Shown: positions 53,498-62,893, counted from the first letter of the stretch. The stretch is 64,000 nucleotides of DNA from Alteromonas sp. BMJM2 (GCF_027257845.1 NZ_JAPVOT010000005.1:124001-188000); one strand, 5' to 3'. Program-made: numbers and translations. The notes: generated by a model not told the origin, from the sequence alone.

Positions 53498-56400
53498 TTA
53501 CAGCTGAATCACGTTGTCTCCACTGTCTCTATCAATCATTTTAACGAAGGGGTCTACTCCCACGTAAGCGGGCTTTTCATCCACCGTTACCGTTATTGTA
53601 TTTTCTCCACTGGTTAACTTGTGTTTCTGGTTATAAATCACCGTAGTGTCGCCAGAAATATCTTCTGGATCGCCGGTAAACAACGCAATATCGATATATT
53701 CATCAACATTACCTTCGGTTTCGCGTCCATCGCCATTAGCCTCAAACTTAGCCGCCGATACTGTCATGGTGACGGCAAACTTACCGTCGCTAATTTCTTC
53801 AACCTCAGCTGACAGCATTTTTAAGTCGTATAGGGTAATGCGCTCAAACAAGTCTGCGATAAACTGCTGTTCCTCGCTTGTCGCCTCAGCATTAAGGGCA
53901 GCCTGTAAATCTAACGTAGTTGGATACGGGTCGTTTTTAAACTTATATGCCTCAAGAAAGTTTTTCAGTGCCGTATTAACACGCTTCTCACCTAACCTGT
54001 CTAGAATTGCCATCATGACTACCGAGCCTTTACGGTAATGAATATACTGCTGTTCTTCGCTGCGCATAAACGGCATTTCTTCAATCAGCTCGCTACCGCG
54101 GTCGCGAAGATAGCGATCCAGTTCATACTTGAGGAAGCGACGCATCTTCTCTTCGCCAAAGCGTTCACGCAATACCATAATGGCACTGTACTGAGACAAA
54201 CTTTCAATAATAATTGATTGGCCCTGAACATTGGCAGCACCTACCTGATGTCCCCACCACTGGTGAGCTACTTCGTGGGCGGTAACATAGTACACATAGT
54301 CTATATCTTCAGGATCGCGCAGGTCGGCAATAAACCCAATATTCTCTGAGTAAGGCACCGTATTGGCAAAACTCTGCGCAAACGACCGATACCCTGGAAA
54401 CTCAATAATGCGCATCTGCTTGTGCTGATAAGGGCCAAAGGCGTTGGTGAAGTAATCAAGAGAATCTTTCACGCTTTGCACCATTACATCCACATTCCAA
54501 TGGTGATCAGGGTGATAGTACACCTCTATATTCACACCGTTATACTCTTCTCTACTAACGTCGTGGCGCGCAGAAAGGTAGGAGAAGAAATTGACTATTG
54601 GCGCATCCATTTTGTAATGAAAATAGTTACGTCCGTTCTCCTGCCACTCTTTTTGCAGGTAACCCGGCGCAATAGCAATTTGGTCGCCGCTGGTCGACAC
54701 CGTAGTTTCAAAGTCGATAAAGGTGACTCCCTTACCAAACCCACTCTCAGCATAACGTGAGGTATCTTCCAGTTTATAGGCACGAGGGCGCTCTGGCAGA
54801 TCCCGCTTACGTCGCTCGTGTCGGTCTGAAATTACATAACGCCCGTTAAACCCAAAAGATGGAAACAGCGAGAAATTATCGATAAATGTGCCATTTTCGG
54901 CTACCTGCAAATCGAAGCCGCCATCTTTGAACCCCTTATGCTCACGCAGTGCTGATAGCGTTCCTTTCCTGGTTTCACCTGGCATTAGTGGTTTGTCAAA
55001 GGTTAGCCACGCCGCAGACAGGTGGTCGAAGCGTTCGGTAATTTGCGCGCCAGGTATCACTACATCCCATGTAGTCGTAAATCGTGGAATCGACAGCAAG
55101 GTGCGGGAAATTGGCTCATCAAACGGATTGCTGATGGTCATATCTGCCAACACTTCTACACGGCGGGCCTCTGGATAAATATCAACGTTCGCATTAACTT
55201 GGGTTACTATCGGAATGAGGTCGTCTTCATACTGGCTAAACTGACTCTCGTATTCAGCTTGACGCTCGAAGGTTTCATCTTGGGTAAGGTAAGTGTTAAC
55301 TACCTTGGTATTGTAGTGAATATAGCCACCCGTAAGTACGAATACGAGAAGGCTTGCTGCTAACACGACCTTTCCAGACGCCCCTAACTGATAACCTAGC
55401 AGCTTAAAACGGTGTTTAAGTGATACTTCTGGACCACGCTGCCACAATGCATAACCAATGGTGAATAGAGCTAGCGACAGTGCGCCCCAGTAAACCATAT
55501 ACCAAGCGAACGGAGCTAAGAACCATCCCCAGCCGTTAAGGTCGGAATACAACACTCTTGGCGCTTCGCTAAAGCTGTACATGTTGTGCTCTAAACCTAG
55601 CTCAGCAAATACTAAGCTAACAATGAAGTACGCCACAAACAGCAGCATACCCACAAATTTATTCGGGCTTAGTACCTGAATAAAGAATGCCAGAACCGCC
55701 AATAGCGCCCAGGGAACCCATGATACAAAATAGATCCCAATTAAATACGTACTAAAATCAAAGTCGAAATACCCCTGGGTAGCCTGATAGATAACGGTAA
55801 AAACAATGCCAATAGCAAATAACACTGCAGTTACTGCCCACATCGCAAGTAACTTAGAAACCCAAAAAATCAGGTTGAAAGCGGGTGTTGAATCGACGAT
55901 ATCGCCCATACCAGAGCCGCGCTCACGCCATACAATTTCGCCACTGTAATAGGTGATAACTATTAGCATCATCAACCCAAAACTTTCGCGAACAAATTCA
56001 ACCATTTTATAGGTAAGCGGCCAGTCTGGCGTACCGTACATACCGCCTATAGGCACAAAGTACAGGGCAGACAGGTTGAACAGCGTAAAAATCATGAGCA
56101 CAAGAAGGGCTGGGCTAAACATAACTTGGCGCATTTCAAAGCCAATGCGGGTAAGTAACTTACCAAACTGCCCACCCGCCTTTGCTTTAATAGTAAGGTT
56201 AAGGGTTTTCGGTGGAGCCACAGTGGAGGCTTTACTTGGTTTTTCTTTACGGCTTTTTTGCTGCCAGCGCATTTGATAAATACTGCCAACAGTGGCGAGA
56301 ATAAATGCGCCAATGCCAAGCCATATCAAACGGTTTTGCAGTAACACACCTTCTAACGACACAACGGTGGTGTTTTTATCAAACACTGTCCAATAACGGG

Positions 56401-57055
56401 TTATCTCGGCGTAGGTACGAAGACCAAAGGGGTCTATCAATGCGCCAATGGTGCGGTATTCCGGCTCAGAAGTGACTACGCCGCTAATTAGGTAGAAAAT
56501 GAATATACCCATTGCGACCAAGTATGCGGCCATAATTGAGCGAAGGCGCTGGGCAACGGCATAAAAAATCATACCAAGCGCTAGCATGCTGGGTACTGAG
56601 AAGTAGAAAAAGGTAGTTAGATAGAAACTAAGATTAGTGGGCCCTATTCGCTCTTGATCTATCCAAGGCATTAACGAGCCTAGTAAAATAGCAATAGGCA
56701 CCATAGCAAACACGCAAATACTGACCAAATAGGCACCTAAAAACCGGCCCAAATGGTACGACAGCGGCGTAATAGGCCGAGTGTATATTAGCTCGCCCAT
56801 ATTGCTGGAGTGGTTTCGAGTGGCAGTACCAGAAACAAAGTTAACCAACAAAAACAGCGCAAAAATACCCATAATGAGCGCGGTTTGAGTAATAGCAAAC
56901 GAGCCGTTATACAGCACGTTTCCACCGCCACCAATACGAACATTATCGGTAGTAGTTGCCAAAAAAGGTAATAAGAAAAACGCCAGCATGGTGACGTAAA
57001 AGGAAGGTTGGCGAAGGTAATATCGCCATTCAAACGTAAGGCTATTTAAAAACAT
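53498..57055 (-). CDS. ABC-2 permease fused to an M1-family aminopeptidase
   Basis: A giant fusion of 1185 residues. The first ~580 residues contain two sets of about six helices, each like an ABC-2 type exporter domain (FEWRYYLRQPSFYVTMLAFF; IGFEMRQVMFSPALLVLMIF). The rest is periplasmic and carries an M1 peptidase core: zinc motif HEVAHQWWGH followed about 20 residues later by Glu in IIIESLSQYSA. The partner ATPase gene is directly upstream with a gap of 11 bases. Function of such proteins is unknown; they may move a peptide substrate and trim it. Confidence 0.9.
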   Translation of the reverse strand: MFLNSLTFEWRYYLRQPSFYVTMLAFFLLPFLATTTDNVRIGGGGNVLYNGSFAITQTALIMGIFALFLLVNFVSGTATRNHSSNMGELIYTRPITPLSYHLGRFLGAYLVSICVFAMVPIAILLGSLMPWIDQERIGPTNLSFYLTTFFYFSVPSMLALGMIFYAVAQRLRSIMAAYLVAMGIFIFYLISGVVTSEPEYRTIGALIDPFGLRTYAEITRYWTVFDKNTTVVSLEGVLLQNRLIWLGIGAFILATVGSIYQMRWQQKSRKEKPSKASTVAPPKTLNLTIKAKAGGQFGKLLTRIGFEMRQVMFSPALLVLMIFTLFNLSALYFVPIGGMYGTPDWPLTYKMVEFVRESFGLMMLIVITYYSGEIVWRERGSGMGDIVDSTPAFNLIFWVSKLLAMWAVTAVLFAIGIVFTVIYQATQGYFDFDFSTYLIGIYFVSWVPWALLAVLAFFIQVLSPNKFVGMLLFVAYFIVSLVFAELGLEHNMYSFSEAPRVLYSDLNGWGWFLAPFAWYMVYWGALSLALFTIGYALWQRGPEVSLKHRFKLLGYQLGASGKVVLAASLLVFVLTGGYIHYNTKVVNTYLTQDETFERQAEYESQFSQYEDDLIPIVTQVNANVDIYPEARRVEVLADMTISNPFDEPISRTLLSIPRFTTTWDVVIPGAQITERFDHLSAAWLTFDKPLMPGETRKGTLSALREHKGFKDGGFDLQVAENGTFIDNFSLFPSFGFNGRYVISDRHERRKRDLPERPRAYKLEDTSRYAESGFGKGVTFIDFETTVSTSGDQIAIAPGYLQKEWQENGRNYFHYKMDAPIVNFFSYLSARHDVSREEYNGVNIEVYYHPDHHWNVDVMVQSVKDSLDYFTNAFGPYQHKQMRIIEFPGYRSFAQSFANTVPYSENIGFIADLRDPEDIDYVYYVTAHEVAHQWWGHQVGAANVQGQSIIIESLSQYSAIMVLRERFGEEKMRRFLKYELDRYLRDRGSELIEEMPFMRSEEQQYIHYRKGSVVMMAILDRLGEKRVNTALKNFLEAYKFKNDPYPTTLDLQAALNAEATSEEQQFIADLFERITLYDLKMLSAEVEEISDGKFAVTMTVSAAKFEANGDGRETEGNVDEYIDIALFTGDPEDISGDTTVIYNQKHKLTSGENTITVTVDEKPAYVGVDPFVKMIDRDSGDNVIQL

Positions 57056-57066
57056 GGCTATTCCCC

Positions 57067-57948
57067 TTACGCAGCAGTTGCAGCGCGGCTATTGTGCAAG
57101 GTGGAAAAATACACGTCTTCTAAATTAGCTGGCGCTTGTTCGAATCCTTCTGGCGGCGTGTCGGCCATTACATGAATAACGTGCTTACCGGCAATTAAAC
57201 GGGCAGAAATGATATTCAGGCTCTGCTCAAGTTCGCGGTACTCATCTTGACTCACCTGCTTGCGCCAAATGCGTCCCGCCAGTTCTGTAGTGAGACTAAT
57301 AGGGTTACCTTCTAATAAAATTTCTCCCTGCCCTAGCACGGCCATTTTCGGGCAAAGTTCTGATACATCATCAACAATGTGTGTAGAGAGTATAATAACC
57401 TTCTCTTCACCTAAGCTTACTAACAAGTTGTGAAAGCGATTGCGCTCTTCAGGGTCGAGGCCAGCGGTAGGCTCATCCACAATAATAAGATCGGGGTCGC
57501 CCAATAATGCCTGCGCAATACCAAAGCGCTGACGCATACCACCAGAATAACCACTTACTGCTTTGTCTCTGTGCTGCCACAAATTGGTGTGGACCAACAA
57601 GCTTTCCACCGCGTCTTTACGCTCAGACTTGCTGCTAATTCCCTTTAACACGGCTAGATGGTCTAGCAGCTTTTCTGCACTAATGCGCGGGTACACCCCA
57701 AAGTCTTGCGGTAAGTAACCAAGGCATTGTCGTAACCCATTAGGATCGGCCAGCACATCAATACCATTAAATTGAATAGAACCTGTATCAGGTGTTTGAA
57801 GGGTAGCAATTGTGCGCATTAAAGAGGATTTGCCGGCTCCGTTAGGGCCAAGTAACCCAAACATTCCCTTGGGAATTGATAGGTTGATGCCGTTAAGGGC
57901 TTTAACTCCATTGGGGTACGTTTTGGTGAGACCGCTAATGTTGAGCAT
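57067..57948 (-). CDS. ABC transporter ATP-binding protein
   Basis: A 293-residue ATPase paired with the permease/peptidase fusion. ATG 57948 (MLNISGLTK) has AAAGGA eight bases upstream. It carries Walker A GPNGAGKSS (about residues 34-42), the signature SGGMRQRFGIAQAL, Walker B LIIVDEPTAGLD and the His in LSTHIVDD. This fits ABC-2/DrrA-like ATPases. The two genes most likely form an operon; the ATPase comes first. Confidence 0.93.
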   Translation of the reverse strand: MLNISGLTKTYPNGVKALNGINLSIPKGMFGLLGPNGAGKSSLMRTIATLQTPDTGSIQFNGIDVLADPNGLRQCLGYLPQDFGVYPRISAEKLLDHLAVLKGISSKSERKDAVESLLVHTNLWQHRDKAVSGYSGGMRQRFGIAQALLGDPDLIIVDEPTAGLDPEERNRFHNLLVSLGEEKVIILSTHIVDDVSELCPKMAVLGQGEILLEGNPISLTTELAGRIWRKQVSQDEYRELEQSLNIISARLIAGKHVIHVMADTPPEGFEQAPANLEDVYFSTLHNSRAATAA

Positions 57949-58321
57949 GATCATTCCTTTGTAGTAATTGTTTGTGAAGCGTTCTTTTTATTTATTGTTC
58001 AAATTCTAAACTACCCCTAAATGATGCGTGTGTTAATGCGAAACTTGTAACAAAGTGAGAAAAGAATTAATGCGGCACAACATTATTGGTAATAAATGCA
58101 AATTAAAATTAAGAAATATTTACAGATTTATAGGGAAAAATACTCATCATCGACCTGTGCTAGTTTTGCAATAGCATAAAAATATGGACTTTCTTTTTCC
58201 TACACCATCGCTCTACAGGCCACGCTGCGGCTACATTTCATACAATAATTTAAGCAACTTTTTAAAGTAGGCCTATGCTTTGCACCTTCAATTGTGAACT
58301 CACAAAATGAAGGGATACATT
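57949..58321. other. Divergent intergenic region
   Basis: About 370 AT-rich bases holding the promoters of the ABC operon and of the DUF1328 gene. No repeat or RNA was recognised. Confidence 0.4.
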
Positions 58322-58486
58322 ATGTTACGTTGGGCATTAATATTTTTAGTTGTTGCAATAGTTGCTGCCGTTTTAGGATTTGGTGGAATTGCCGGTTCTG
58401 CGGCAGGTATAGCCAAGATTATCTTTGGCGTGTTTCTTATCTTATTAGTTGTATCACTAGTGATGAACATGGTGAGAGGTAAGTAG
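58322..58486 (+). CDS. DUF1328 small membrane protein (YtjA-like)
   Basis: A 54-residue protein with two helices: [20 protein letters not shown] and [20 protein letters not shown], separated by GGIAGSAAG. This is the usual DUF1328 sequence and length. GAAGGG lies upstream of ATG 58322. These short proteins are found with general-stress genes. A hairpin follows at 58492-58533. Confidence 0.92.
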   Translation: MLRWALIFLVVAIVAAVLGFGGIAGSAAGIAKIIFGVFLILLVVSLVMNMVRGK

Positions 58487-58491
58487 ACAAC

Positions 58492-58533
58492 CGCAAGCCG
58501 AGCGATGGGTTTAATTACCCATCGCAGCTTGCG
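58492..58533. terminator. Two-part hairpin after the DUF1328 gene
   Basis: An outer CGCAAGC/GCTTGCG pair encloses GCGATGGGT/ACCCATCGC around TTAATT. No T-run follows, so it may be a processing or stability element rather than a terminator. Confidence 0.5.
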
Positions 58534-58621
58534 ATAGCTGTTTCTCACAGACTTTCTACATCTCATTTCTCACCAGTAAATTTCACTACTTACTTCTCAC
58601 TACCAATTTAAGGGGAATACT

Positions 58622-58864
58622 ATGAGTGACAAATTAATTACTACCGTAGGCATTGGCCTTGCCGCTGCATCAGCAGGCATGCTGGCCAGAAAAACACTTC
58701 AAAAATCGTGGGAAAAGGTGACTAACGAACCTGCTCCTAAAGATAAAGGAAGTGAAAATACCGATCTTCAAGAAGCCGTAACTTGGGCCGTGGTATCAGG
58801 CATTGGTGCAGGCGCCGCAAGAATGGCGGTTCAATATGCGTTGGATAAACGCAACTCCAAGTAG
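58622..58864 (+). CDS. DUF4235 small membrane protein
   Basis: An 80-residue protein with helix-forming LITTVGIGLAAASAGMLARK at the start and AVTWAVVSGIGAGAARMAVQYALDK near the end, as in DUF4235 proteins. AGGGGA lies eight bases before ATG. The linker is charged (VTNEPAPKDKGSENTD). Its function is unknown; the small stress-type gene before it (DUF1328) is a common neighbour. Confidence 0.85.
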   Translation: MSDKLITTVGIGLAAASAGMLARKTLQKSWEKVTNEPAPKDKGSENTDLQEAVTWAVVSGIGAGAARMAVQYALDKRNSK

Positions 58865-58883
58865 TTCTGCTTTTTGTTCATCC

Positions 58884-59588
58884 TTAAAACCACGATCCAA
58901 AAAACGTAAGAGAAAGATTGTGGTTGATTTGAGCCTCTGCTGAAGAAGCTCCGGGCGAATGAATGTAGTTATTCATATATCCCATTTCAACGCGCCATGT
59001 GTCGTTAAGTTGATAAGCTGGGCCCGCATAGAATCGATTTTGATCAAACCCACTTGCTTGCCCCCACTGAGTATCATTTAGCGTAACGAATAGCTCATCC
59101 CACACAACAAAAGACCACTTGTCGCCTAGTGACTTTTCCCAACGAACAAATTGTCTAATTCTATGGCCCACGTCGTCACCTTGATCGTTGCGATAGCGCT
59201 GTTCAAGACGGGTTCGTGCAGACACGTTGCCACCTAAAAATGGTCGAAGCGAGTAGGTTGCTTGCTGCCAAAGACGGTCTTCTTCTACAGTACCGGCCTC
59301 TGAATCTATCGCGATTCTAGCGACACCTAACCACAGTGTGAGGTCGTCAGACATACGATAGCCAATACCAGGGCGAAATATCGACACACCCAGTTGAGAG
59401 GCATCGTCTTTAAATCGCAGGTGCCCATCAAACCAGAATTGCAGGGCGCCCGCTTTATCGGCGTTACCGGCAAGGGCAACAGCATTCCAAGATTGAAAAT
59501 CGTTTGTTGTTGCGTGCGACTCAGCGGTGCACATCAGCAGTAGTGATAAGGCGGTAATAGTGGTTATTGTATTTTTTATCGTGCGCAT
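58884..59588 (-). CDS. DUF2490-type outer-membrane-like protein
   Basis: A protein of about 234 residues. ATG 59588 (MRTIKNTI) is preferred because GAGGT is five bases upstream and it opens the signal peptide (ITALSLLLMCTAESHA). Beta-strand patterns are seen throughout: LTLWLGVARIAID, RLEQRYRNDQGDDVGHRIRQ, WRVEMGYMNNYIH, and a C-terminal Phe (LSLTFFGSWF). It fits DUF2490, small outer-membrane barrels. The upstream lipoprotein gene ends 86 bases earlier on the same strand. Confidence 0.82.
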   Translation of the reverse strand: MRTIKNTITTITALSLLLMCTAESHATTNDFQSWNAVALAGNADKAGALQFWFDGHLRFKDDASQLGVSIFRPGIGYRMSDDLTLWLGVARIAIDSEAGTVEEDRLWQQATYSLRPFLGGNVSARTRLEQRYRNDQGDDVGHRIRQFVRWEKSLGDKWSFVVWDELFVTLNDTQWGQASGFDQNRFYAGPAYQLNDTWRVEMGYMNNYIHSPGASSAEAQINHNLSLTFFGSWF

Positions 59589-59631
59589 AGAAACCTCGGT
59601 GTGATGAGCTTTATGGTGCTTAAATGAGAGG

Positions 59632-59663
59632 TAGCGCGATATGAAGTATTTCATATCGCGCTA
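59632..59663. other. Perfect 14-bp stem with a 4-base loop between two genes
   Basis: TAGCGCGATATGAA pairs with TTCATATCGCGCTA around GTAT. No T-run follows. It lies between the lipoprotein gene and the DUF2490 gene, close to the latter's ribosome-binding site, and may protect mRNA or attenuate transcription. Confidence 0.75.
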
Positions 59664-59673
59664 ATAGCGAGGT

Positions 59674-60318
59674 TTAATTTGATAATGGGTTATAGGGAAG
59701 TGACGACTGATGAGCGACAATACGCAAATCACCTTCGCTGTCTTTCACGTACGCAAATGTATATTCCACTTTGGTTTCGCCACCTGTGGTGTCAGTGAAA
59801 TAATAGTTACCCATTGCAACTGCCATACGACAGCTATTGTTGATAATTCCCACGTTGTCGAACTTCACTTTGGTATACGGCTTTATGGCAAAACCCTTAT
59901 CTTCTTCGTAGGCATCGTTACCACCTACGAAGTACGACAGTGCAGCATCAAAACTCGATCTAAACTGATCGTTGGCCGCTAGCGTGGGCTTAAATAAAAC
60001 GCTGCTTAAATCATAGCCGTACATTTCCTGAATAAAGTCAGCGGCTTCGGTAGAATAATCGCCTTTGTTAGAAAAGACGCTGCCAATTCTTACAATGCCG
60101 TCACCCCACATTTTCTGTGCGTTCACTACCTCTCGTTCAGTAATGCACTGGTTTGAATACAAAAGCACATCATCTGCGCTATTCGCATTTATCATAGCCG
60201 CGCTTTCGGTTGAAGCGTTACTCATTTGGGGTTTTGCCACAGCGGCGCAGCCAGACGCAATAATCACTGAAGCAGTTAAAAGAGTAGCTTTCATTATTGA
60301 TTGAGGACGTATTTTCAT
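59674..60318 (-). CDS. Lipoprotein with a SnoaL/NTF2-like (CaMKII-association-type) domain
   Basis: A 214-residue protein. ATG 60318 (MKIRPQS) follows AGGTGGGAG closely. The signal peptide ends in a lipobox-like VIIASGC, so it is probably a lipoprotein. The mature part resembles SnoaL/NTF2-like fold proteins: SAADFIQEMYGYDLSSVLFKP, FDAALSYFVGG, GFAIKPYTKVKFDN, AVAMGNYYFTD and VEYTFAYVK. I am not certain of the family. The gene after it encodes a DUF2490 protein. Confidence 0.7.
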   Translation of the reverse strand: MKIRPQSIMKATLLTASVIIASGCAAVAKPQMSNASTESAAMINANSADDVLLYSNQCITEREVVNAQKMWGDGIVRIGSVFSNKGDYSTEAADFIQEMYGYDLSSVLFKPTLAANDQFRSSFDAALSYFVGGNDAYEEDKGFAIKPYTKVKFDNVGIINNSCRMAVAMGNYYFTDTTGGETKVEYTFAYVKDSEGDLRIVAHQSSLPYNPLSN

Positions 60319-60507
60319 AAGTAAACTCCCACCTAAATAACATTGAATAATACAAGGCAAGTCGCTTTGTATTTGATGCTGTTAAGCATATACATCTATG
60401 GTTAAGAGTACTTTTACTGAACATTAAAAACAGATTAACAGCAGGTGAGCATTAAACGGTTTGCTTTAAAGGAAGCGAAAACGATAGAAGCCAAAAACGA
60501 GATACAT

Positions 60508-60726
60508 TTATAAAAGCTTATTCATGCTTTTTTCTAATAATCTCTGCATTTTTTTACCGGCAGCAGGAAGTAGATTTTCATGTGCGTTAGCCACAGACAC
60601 CTGTGCGCTAACAGTGAACTCTCGACCACCTTGATAATAAGGCAAACACACATGTGCAAGCACTACTACCTCTGTGGTACCGCGAGTGTCACTTGGCCCC
60701 ACCCTATTTTTTGAAACACGCGCCAT
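60508..60726 (-). pseudogene. Hypothetical gene, probably frameshifted
   Basis: The 72-residue frame reads TTEVVVLAHVCLPYYQGGRE and ANAHENLLPAAGKKM. Just upstream on the same strand another frame reads DQATEGEWRVFQKIGWG up to a run of G residues near 60700 (GTGGGGCC). One base lost or gained there would join the two into a longer gene. I do not recognise the protein. The region around it is decayed. Confidence 0.45.
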
Positions 60727-60835
60727 TCACCCTCAGTTGCCTGATCTAAAATGACTTTGGCGCTTTTACTTGTACTTGTGACTTTATCAGCTTGAATACT
60801 TTGGGCGATTGCATACTGCAATCTCCTCTTAACAA

Positions 60836-61140
60836 GCACCCGCCCCTGTTACCAATTAAAATGGCCTCGTGTTTTATACAAAAAGAAAAGTAAGGAAAAC
60901 AAGGGTTAAAACAACAACACGTCTTTGCTGTTTGTTTAATTTGTGCATTACCGGATGCTATTTCAATCACGCTTGGTGTGGCAGGTTTTGGTGTGGTTGC
61001 ACAAAAGTTTCCACTTATCGAGCAGGCGGCACGTTATATAGGGTCAGTATTTTTGTTTTTTTATGCTGTACTAAGCCTTAAATCCGCCTTTTACCACAGA
61101 CCACGCTTTGCAAGCACAAGGAGTGTCAGCGAGTTTATAG
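60836..61140 (+). pseudogene. LysE/ArgO exporter, decayed 5' part
   Basis: One frame reads CALPDAISITLGVAGFG, then AARYIGSVFLFFYAVLSLKS, clearly the first half of the LysE/ArgO family. No start codon is left and there are stops near 60860. At about 61090 an extra T breaks the frame; the other frame carries on TTDHALQAQG before a stop at 61138. The rest of a similar gene is found at 62340-62696, on the far side of an alpha/beta hydrolase gene. Confidence 0.7.
61079..61121. repeat. Diverged direct repeat, left copy
   Basis: About 43 bases ending in CACGCTTTGCAAGCACAAGG match 62361-62401 with seven differences and one indel. Both copies encode the same part of a LysE/ArgO gene (KSAF-TTDHALQAQG). 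Confidence 0.65.
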
Positions 61141-61202
61141 AGCTTAAGACAAAGAAATTCAGTGGCTGAAGGATTCAGTTAAAAGAGTACATATCGACCA
61201 AA

Positions 61203-62192
61203 CTACTCAGCATCTTTTCGCCTTAGCCAACTTCGCAGCAACGCCAATGTCACCAAAGGCCTGTCGTCGTAAATTCCATGAGCACCACCTGGTACAACGG
61301 CCAATTCGGCGCCGGGCGTCAACGCGAGATAATTTTGAACGGTATCAATGCGTGCGGAATCGTATTGACCAATCATAAAAAGTGTTCTGTTAGGGTCGAT
61401 ATCGGCCAATAAATGCGTGGCGTCGTAGTGTTTTAATACGCCGGTTGACGAGAATTCACTTGGCCCCCACATGGCATTGTAAATCACTGGATTAAAACCA
61501 CTTCCCCCTATGTTTTCTTCGTAAGCGATAATCGCTTCATCGATTTTGCTTGGTGAATAATGTGCAGAATATAATTTGATATATGCAGCACTGCATACAG
61601 ACGCTTCTGGCGGTTGGGATGATTCACACTGTTTAAGTGTGTCTTGTACTGTTTGAGGAGCAGCGTTTATCAACAACTTTGCATCCATGACCCAGTGGGG
61701 CGTAGAAATAAATGTACCGCCTAGCACAGTGGATACCGTGTGCTGTGGATATTTTGCAGTGTACTCCAAGGCAATAGCAGAACCCCAACTTTGCCCTACC
61801 AGATGCCATTTCTCTACTTTTAAATGCTTGCGAATAGCATCTAAGGAGTCAACAAAACGAGCAACACGCCAGTTTGCTGGGTCGTTTGGCCGCGCAGATT
61901 TTCCGCTATCGAGTTGGTCATACATGATCACCATGCGCTCATCGGCCAGGTCTGTAATACCCACAAAGCCGTTGTGTGTTCCACCAGGACCACCGTGAAT
62001 AAAAACCACCGGAATGGCGTCTGTGTGTTGCACGCCATTAAGCCTGACATACACTTTCCCGCCATCAACCGGCACCATGAGCTCTTTATCTGGATAAATC
62101 TCTAAATATTTGGCGTTTGCACTCAATGCCAACACCGATAAGCATGCAATACTTAGTAAGCGAGACATAAAATAGCAGAAAGTTTTGTCCAT
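61203..62192 (-). CDS. Exported alpha/beta hydrolase, proline iminopeptidase-like (S33)
   Basis: A 329-residue protein. AGGGA is eight bases upstream of ATG 62192. A signal peptide (LLSIACLSVLALSANA) suggests export. Motifs are the oxyanion stretch IHGGPGG (HGGPGGTHNGF), MYDQLDSGKSA, nucleophile Ser in VGQSWGSAIAL, Asp in IGQYDSAR and His in GGAHGIYDD. HGGPG with DQxxxGxS is the pattern of proline iminopeptidases. The gene sits between two LysE remnants. Confidence 0.88.
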   Translation of the reverse strand: MDKTFCYFMSRLLSIACLSVLALSANAKYLEIYPDKELMVPVDGGKVYVRLNGVQHTDAIPVVFIHGGPGGTHNGFVGITDLADERMVIMYDQLDSGKSARPNDPANWRVARFVDSLDAIRKHLKVEKWHLVGQSWGSAIALEYTAKYPQHTVSTVLGGTFISTPHWVMDAKLLINAAPQTVQDTLKQCESSQPPEASVCSAAYIKLYSAHYSPSKIDEAIIAYEENIGGSGFNPVIYNAMWGPSEFSSTGVLKHYDATHLLADIDPNRTLFMIGQYDSARIDTVQNYLALTPGAELAVVPGGAHGIYDDRPLVTLALLRSWLRRKDAE

Positions 62193-62339
62193 TTTTGGAT
62201 CCCTGTATACGACTCAAGCACAATATTCATTCTGGTAGTATGCTTCGATGAAATTTTAATAACAAACGAAACATACATAAAATCATTTCAAAGCTACACC
62301 AAATACACTTACCTAAAAGCGCTTATTTACTTTTTAGCA

Positions 62340-62696
62340 TGCCTGTCATGTTTAGCTGCTAAGTCAGCGTTTACGACAGATCACGCTTTGCAGGCACAGG
62401 GAAAAGAAGTTAGAAACCTTTTAGCAGCTACAATGATATGCCTTGCTTTTACTTGGCTTAATCCGCATGTGTACCTCGACACTTTTGTGTTATTAGGCTC
62501 AATATCTACGCAACATGAAGGGCAGCAAGTTGCGTTTGGTTTGAGCGTAATTTTAGGTTGTTTTGTGTTCTTCTTTTCACTCAGATACGGCGCAAAATTA
62601 TTGATTCTTGTTTTCAAAAATCCAAAAGCCTGGAAGGTACACGAATTTATAATAGGGATTGTTATGCTCGCGCTTGGGGTAAGTTTTCTAGTGTAG
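62340..62696 (+). pseudogene. LysE/ArgO exporter, 3' part
   Basis: The frame reads KSAFTTDHALQAQGKEVRNL, then LAFTWLNPHVYLDTFVLLGS, the hallmark of ArgO/LysE, and ends in FIIGIVMLALGVSFLV. It starts without a gene start; the ATG at 62433 or the internal frame could yield at most a truncated protein. It is not the simple continuation of the left remnant, since the shared 43-bp segment is present in both and has diverged. Confidence 0.7.
62361..62401. repeat. Diverged direct repeat, right copy
   Basis: This copy ends CACGCTTTGCAGGCACAGGG and matches 61079-61121. See that entry. Confidence 0.65.
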
Positions 62697-62893
62697 TTAA
62701 CTGAAAAGTGTGGTGAGCAATATTTTGCAGCCCTAAACTATCAGCAAAACCTTACGCTAAATAGCTGTTTTGAAAAGATGCTTAATTATGTGTGACTCGT
62801 AAAAAAAACTGTTAGGCTTAGAACTTAGTAGCTAAGGAGGGCTGTCTATTCAATTGTATCTCTCCACTATATTATTCATCTTCGAGAGGTCAC

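Noticed and set aside
58163-58290. Short ORF in the leader of the DUF1328 gene
   Set aside because: The 28-codon frame has no ribosome-binding site and unusual composition.
60746-60970. Cys-rich 74-residue minus-strand ORF
   Set aside because: It is antisense to the LysE remnant and reflects that sequence, not a gene.
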